Of a DNA stretch of 64,000 nucleotides, positions 63,980-64,000 are shown one piece after another. The position numbers and the translations under genes are program-made. The notes below the pieces were generated by a model. It was not told the DNA's origin. It did no database searches and was given only the letters and a program-made list of their open reading frames with translations. The stretch is taken from the NCBI RefSeq assembly GCF_039539445.1, contig NZ_BAABDD010000004.1:124001-188000 (forward strand). Reading direction: 5' to 3'. The first letter of the stretch is position 1; every line of letters begins with the position of its first letter. The DNA comes from Salinactinospora qingdaonensis. GTDB taxonomy: Bacteria; Actinomycetota; Actinomycetes; Streptosporangiales; Streptosporangiaceae.

Positions 63980-64000
63980 AATATGAGATCGTGGGTGTCA

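Overview
High-G+C actinomycete chromosome, most likely Nocardiopsaceae or a close relative. The grounds are G+C-rich codon use, the order gyrB-gyrA-DUF3566 gene-tRNA-Ile, many GTG/TTG starts, F420-linked genes, and a graspetide cluster resembling the one described from Thermobifida fusca. The window is a core segment, a ~47 kb composite genomic island inserted in tRNA-Ile, and a right flank of regulators and redox genes.

Core (1-4685): 3' end of gyrB, complete gyrA, a DUF3566 membrane protein, a terminator-like hairpin and tRNA-Ile(GAT).

Island (about 4644-52076): the 3' part of tRNA-Ile is repeated at 52027-52076, next to a tyrosine integrase (50504-51868). Left to right it holds: an excisionase-like protein and an XRE regulator; an eight-gene, translationally coupled minus-strand operon (6834-14041) of unrecognised product with a divergent HTH gene; two decayed IS110 elements; a DUF5131/TcmP pair and a Rad50-like ATPase; a type I-G CRISPR interference operon (Cas7/Csb1, Cas5-6/Csb2 and Cas3 with a Cas8-like C-terminal extension); five CRISPR arrays (53 repeats, about 50 spacers), all in the same orientation and spread over 21 kb; a plasmid-like module (HTH protein, sliding-clamp paralogue, DUF932 protein); an aspartimidylated-graspetide-type cluster (precursor, ATP-grasp ligase, PIMT-like methyltransferase); an ImmA/IrrE pair; and a group of polymorphic-toxin immunity genes, some broken. 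No cas1, cas2 or cas4 is present.

The strongest unusual signal is the origin of the arrays. Each has a near-identical ~165-bp leader. At least three secondary leaders are preceded by fragments of the 3' end of the cas3 fusion gene, and one (48764-48939) is nearly intact. The unit [cas3 3' end + leader + array] therefore appears to have been copied around the island. The two repeat variants differ only by exact inversion of their central hairpin.

Right flank (52077-64000): methyltransferase/MerR pair with a SoxR-box-like palindrome; TetR, ABM monooxygenase and FAD monooxygenase; an F420-dependent oxidoreductase; a small membrane protein; a three-subunit membrane formate dehydrogenase with Cys at the usual Sec position; and a SnoaL-like protein beside a double palindrome at the window edge.
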